Source: Pseudomonadales bacterium (GTDB lineage: Bacteria; Pseudomonadota; Gammaproteobacteria; Pseudomonadales; Azotimanducaceae). Taken from it: 6,438 bases of DNA. Positions 5,684 to 6,438 of this stretch are shown here, one piece after another. Each line of letters begins with the position of its first letter. Position 1 is the first letter of the stretch. The notes beneath the pieces are model-generated. The model searched no databases, was not told the DNA's origin, and was given only the letters and a program-made list of their open reading frames with translations. The translations under genes and the position numbers were made by a program. Location: NCBI GenBank assembly GCA_028822125.1, contig JAPKEK010000134.1:1-6438 (forward strand), read 5' to 3'.

Positions 5684-5739
5684 ATCTCTGGGCACTAATC
5701 TCTTAGCATCAATCTCTTGGTATCAATCTCTTGGTATCA
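5684..5739. repeat. Four tandem copies of a 14-bp unit at the end of ilvA
   Basis: The plus strand reads ATCTCTTGGTATCA twice exactly (5712-5725 and 5726-5739), preceded by a copy with two changes, ATCTCTTAGCATCA (5698-5711), and a more worn copy, ATCTCTGGGCACTA (5684-5697, ten of fourteen matching its neighbour). The last three bases of the rightmost unit are the TGA stop codon of ilvA on the minus strand. Identity between units rises towards ilvA, as expected of slippage or recent duplication. Confidence 0.85.
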
Positions 5740-6438
5740 ATGGCTGTTCTTCAAAAACAATTCGCAGGCAGGATTACCGGTTTCCTCCCAATAACGATAA
5801 CCGATTGATCGCAGGTCGGCCCTAAACCGAGATACAGCCCCATTTGGCACCTGGATACCAATAAACACCCTGCCAAATGCTGCCCCATGGTTCCTGTAAT
5901 GAAACAGGGTGATATTATACTGATGGCCCAATACCGTTAAGAATTTGAGCAGAGCGCCCGGCCGTTCGGGAAATTCAAATCGATACAGGCGTTCATTGGC
6001 TAGGCCTTCTACCGGGCCACCGCCCATGTGCCGAACATGCAACGCGGCGACTTCATTGCTGGATAAATCCACCAAAGGATAGTGCCGGGAGATCTTTTCC
6101 TTAAGCCTGGCGTTCTGATCCGATCCGCCCACACTCTGGATACCCACCAATAGCCTGGCGTGTTCCTTGTCCCGATATCGATAATTGAATTCGGTTACAT
6201 GCTGTTTACCAAGGAGTTTACAAAAATGCTGAAAACTGCCCGGCCGCTCGGGGATGGTAACACCCAGCAGCATCTCACGTTTTTCTCCTGCTTCACTTCG
6301 CTCGGAGATATGCCTCAACCGATCAAAATTAACGTTGGCGCCACTGACCACGGCTACCAGGCTGGCCGCACCAGATTGGTCCGTGGACTGCTCCAAATAG
6401 TGCTTCACACCCGCCAGGGCCAGCGCCCCTGCGGGCTC
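5737..6438 (-). CDS. ilvA: Threonine deaminase IlvA, C-terminal regulatory part (5' end cut by window edge)
   Basis: Threonine deaminase (PLP-dependent) turns threonine into 2-oxobutyrate, the first committed step of isoleucine synthesis, with isoleucine feedback through its C-terminal ACT-like domains. The 233 visible residues begin at EPAGALALAG, the end of the catalytic domain, then VVSGANVNFDRLRHISER. Two regulatory domains follow: one around IPERPGSFQHFCKLLG with VTEFNYRYRD, the other around FPERPGALLKFLTVLG with ITLFHYRNHG. This two-domain form is the long, feedback-regulated biosynthetic type (E. coli IlvA), not the short catabolic TdcB type. The frame is open through the right edge, so the true start and the PLP lysine lie outside the window. 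Its stop codon is provided by the last unit of a 14-bp tandem repeat. Confidence 0.96.
   Translation of the reverse strand, partial: EPAGALALAGVKHYLEQSTDQSGAASLVAVVSGANVNFDRLRHISERSEAGEKREMLLGVTIPERPGSFQHFCKLLGKQHVTEFNYRYRDKEHARLLVGIQSVGGSDQNARLKEKISRHYPLVDLSSNEVAALHVRHMGGGPVEGLANERLYRFEFPERPGALLKFLTVLGHQYNITLFHYRNHGAAFGRVFIGIQVPNGAVSRFRADLRSIGYRYWEETGNPACELFLKNSH

Overview
The window looks like a chromosomal segment of a gammaproteobacterium, possibly a marine or pseudomonad-like lineage. The gene set resembles the conserved neighbourhood gcvTH / ubi flavoprotein hydroxylase / ygfB, divergent from a small coiled-coil gene, zapA, the 6S RNA gene and ygfA (fau). In Escherichia coli and Pseudomonas the same block is ygfB-pepP-ubiH-ubiI on one side and zapA-ssrS-ygfA on the other. 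I see no insertion sequence, phage gene, CRISPR array or tRNA.

Layout. On the minus strand, positions 1 to about 3490 read from right to left as ygfB, an aerobic ubiquinone hydroxylase of the UbiH/UbiF/UbiI family, gcvT and gcvH. gcvH runs off the left edge. A divergent promoter region lies at about 3490-3624. On the plus strand follow a small ZapB-like coiled-coil gene, zapA, the 6S RNA gene (about 4184-4361), the 5-formyltetrahydrofolate cyclo-ligase gene and a peptide deformylase gene. The right end carries the 3' part of ilvA on the minus strand, convergent with the deformylase; it runs off the right edge.

How the genes fit together. GcvT and GcvH belong to the glycine cleavage system, which feeds methylene-tetrahydrofolate. 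The cyclo-ligase returns 5-formyl-tetrahydrofolate to that pool. Deformylase removes the formyl group that N10-formyl-tetrahydrofolate supplies to initiator methionine. The coiled-coil protein and ZapA are expected at the FtsZ ring. 6S RNA binds sigma-70 RNA polymerase in stationary phase. The Ubi hydroxylase serves respiration, and IlvA commits threonine to isoleucine.

What stands out. The zapA frame is cut by an in-frame TAG after 70 codons, and the missing coiled-coil tail is intact directly behind it in the same frame, so this is a single-codon lesion, a sequencing error or a recoding site. pepP and one ubi hydroxylase are absent from their usual place between ygfB and the gcv genes. A 14-bp tandem repeat supplies the stop codon of ilvA. 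The 6S RNA closing stem can be drawn to the base. No wholly new system is evident; the rest is conserved housekeeping content.
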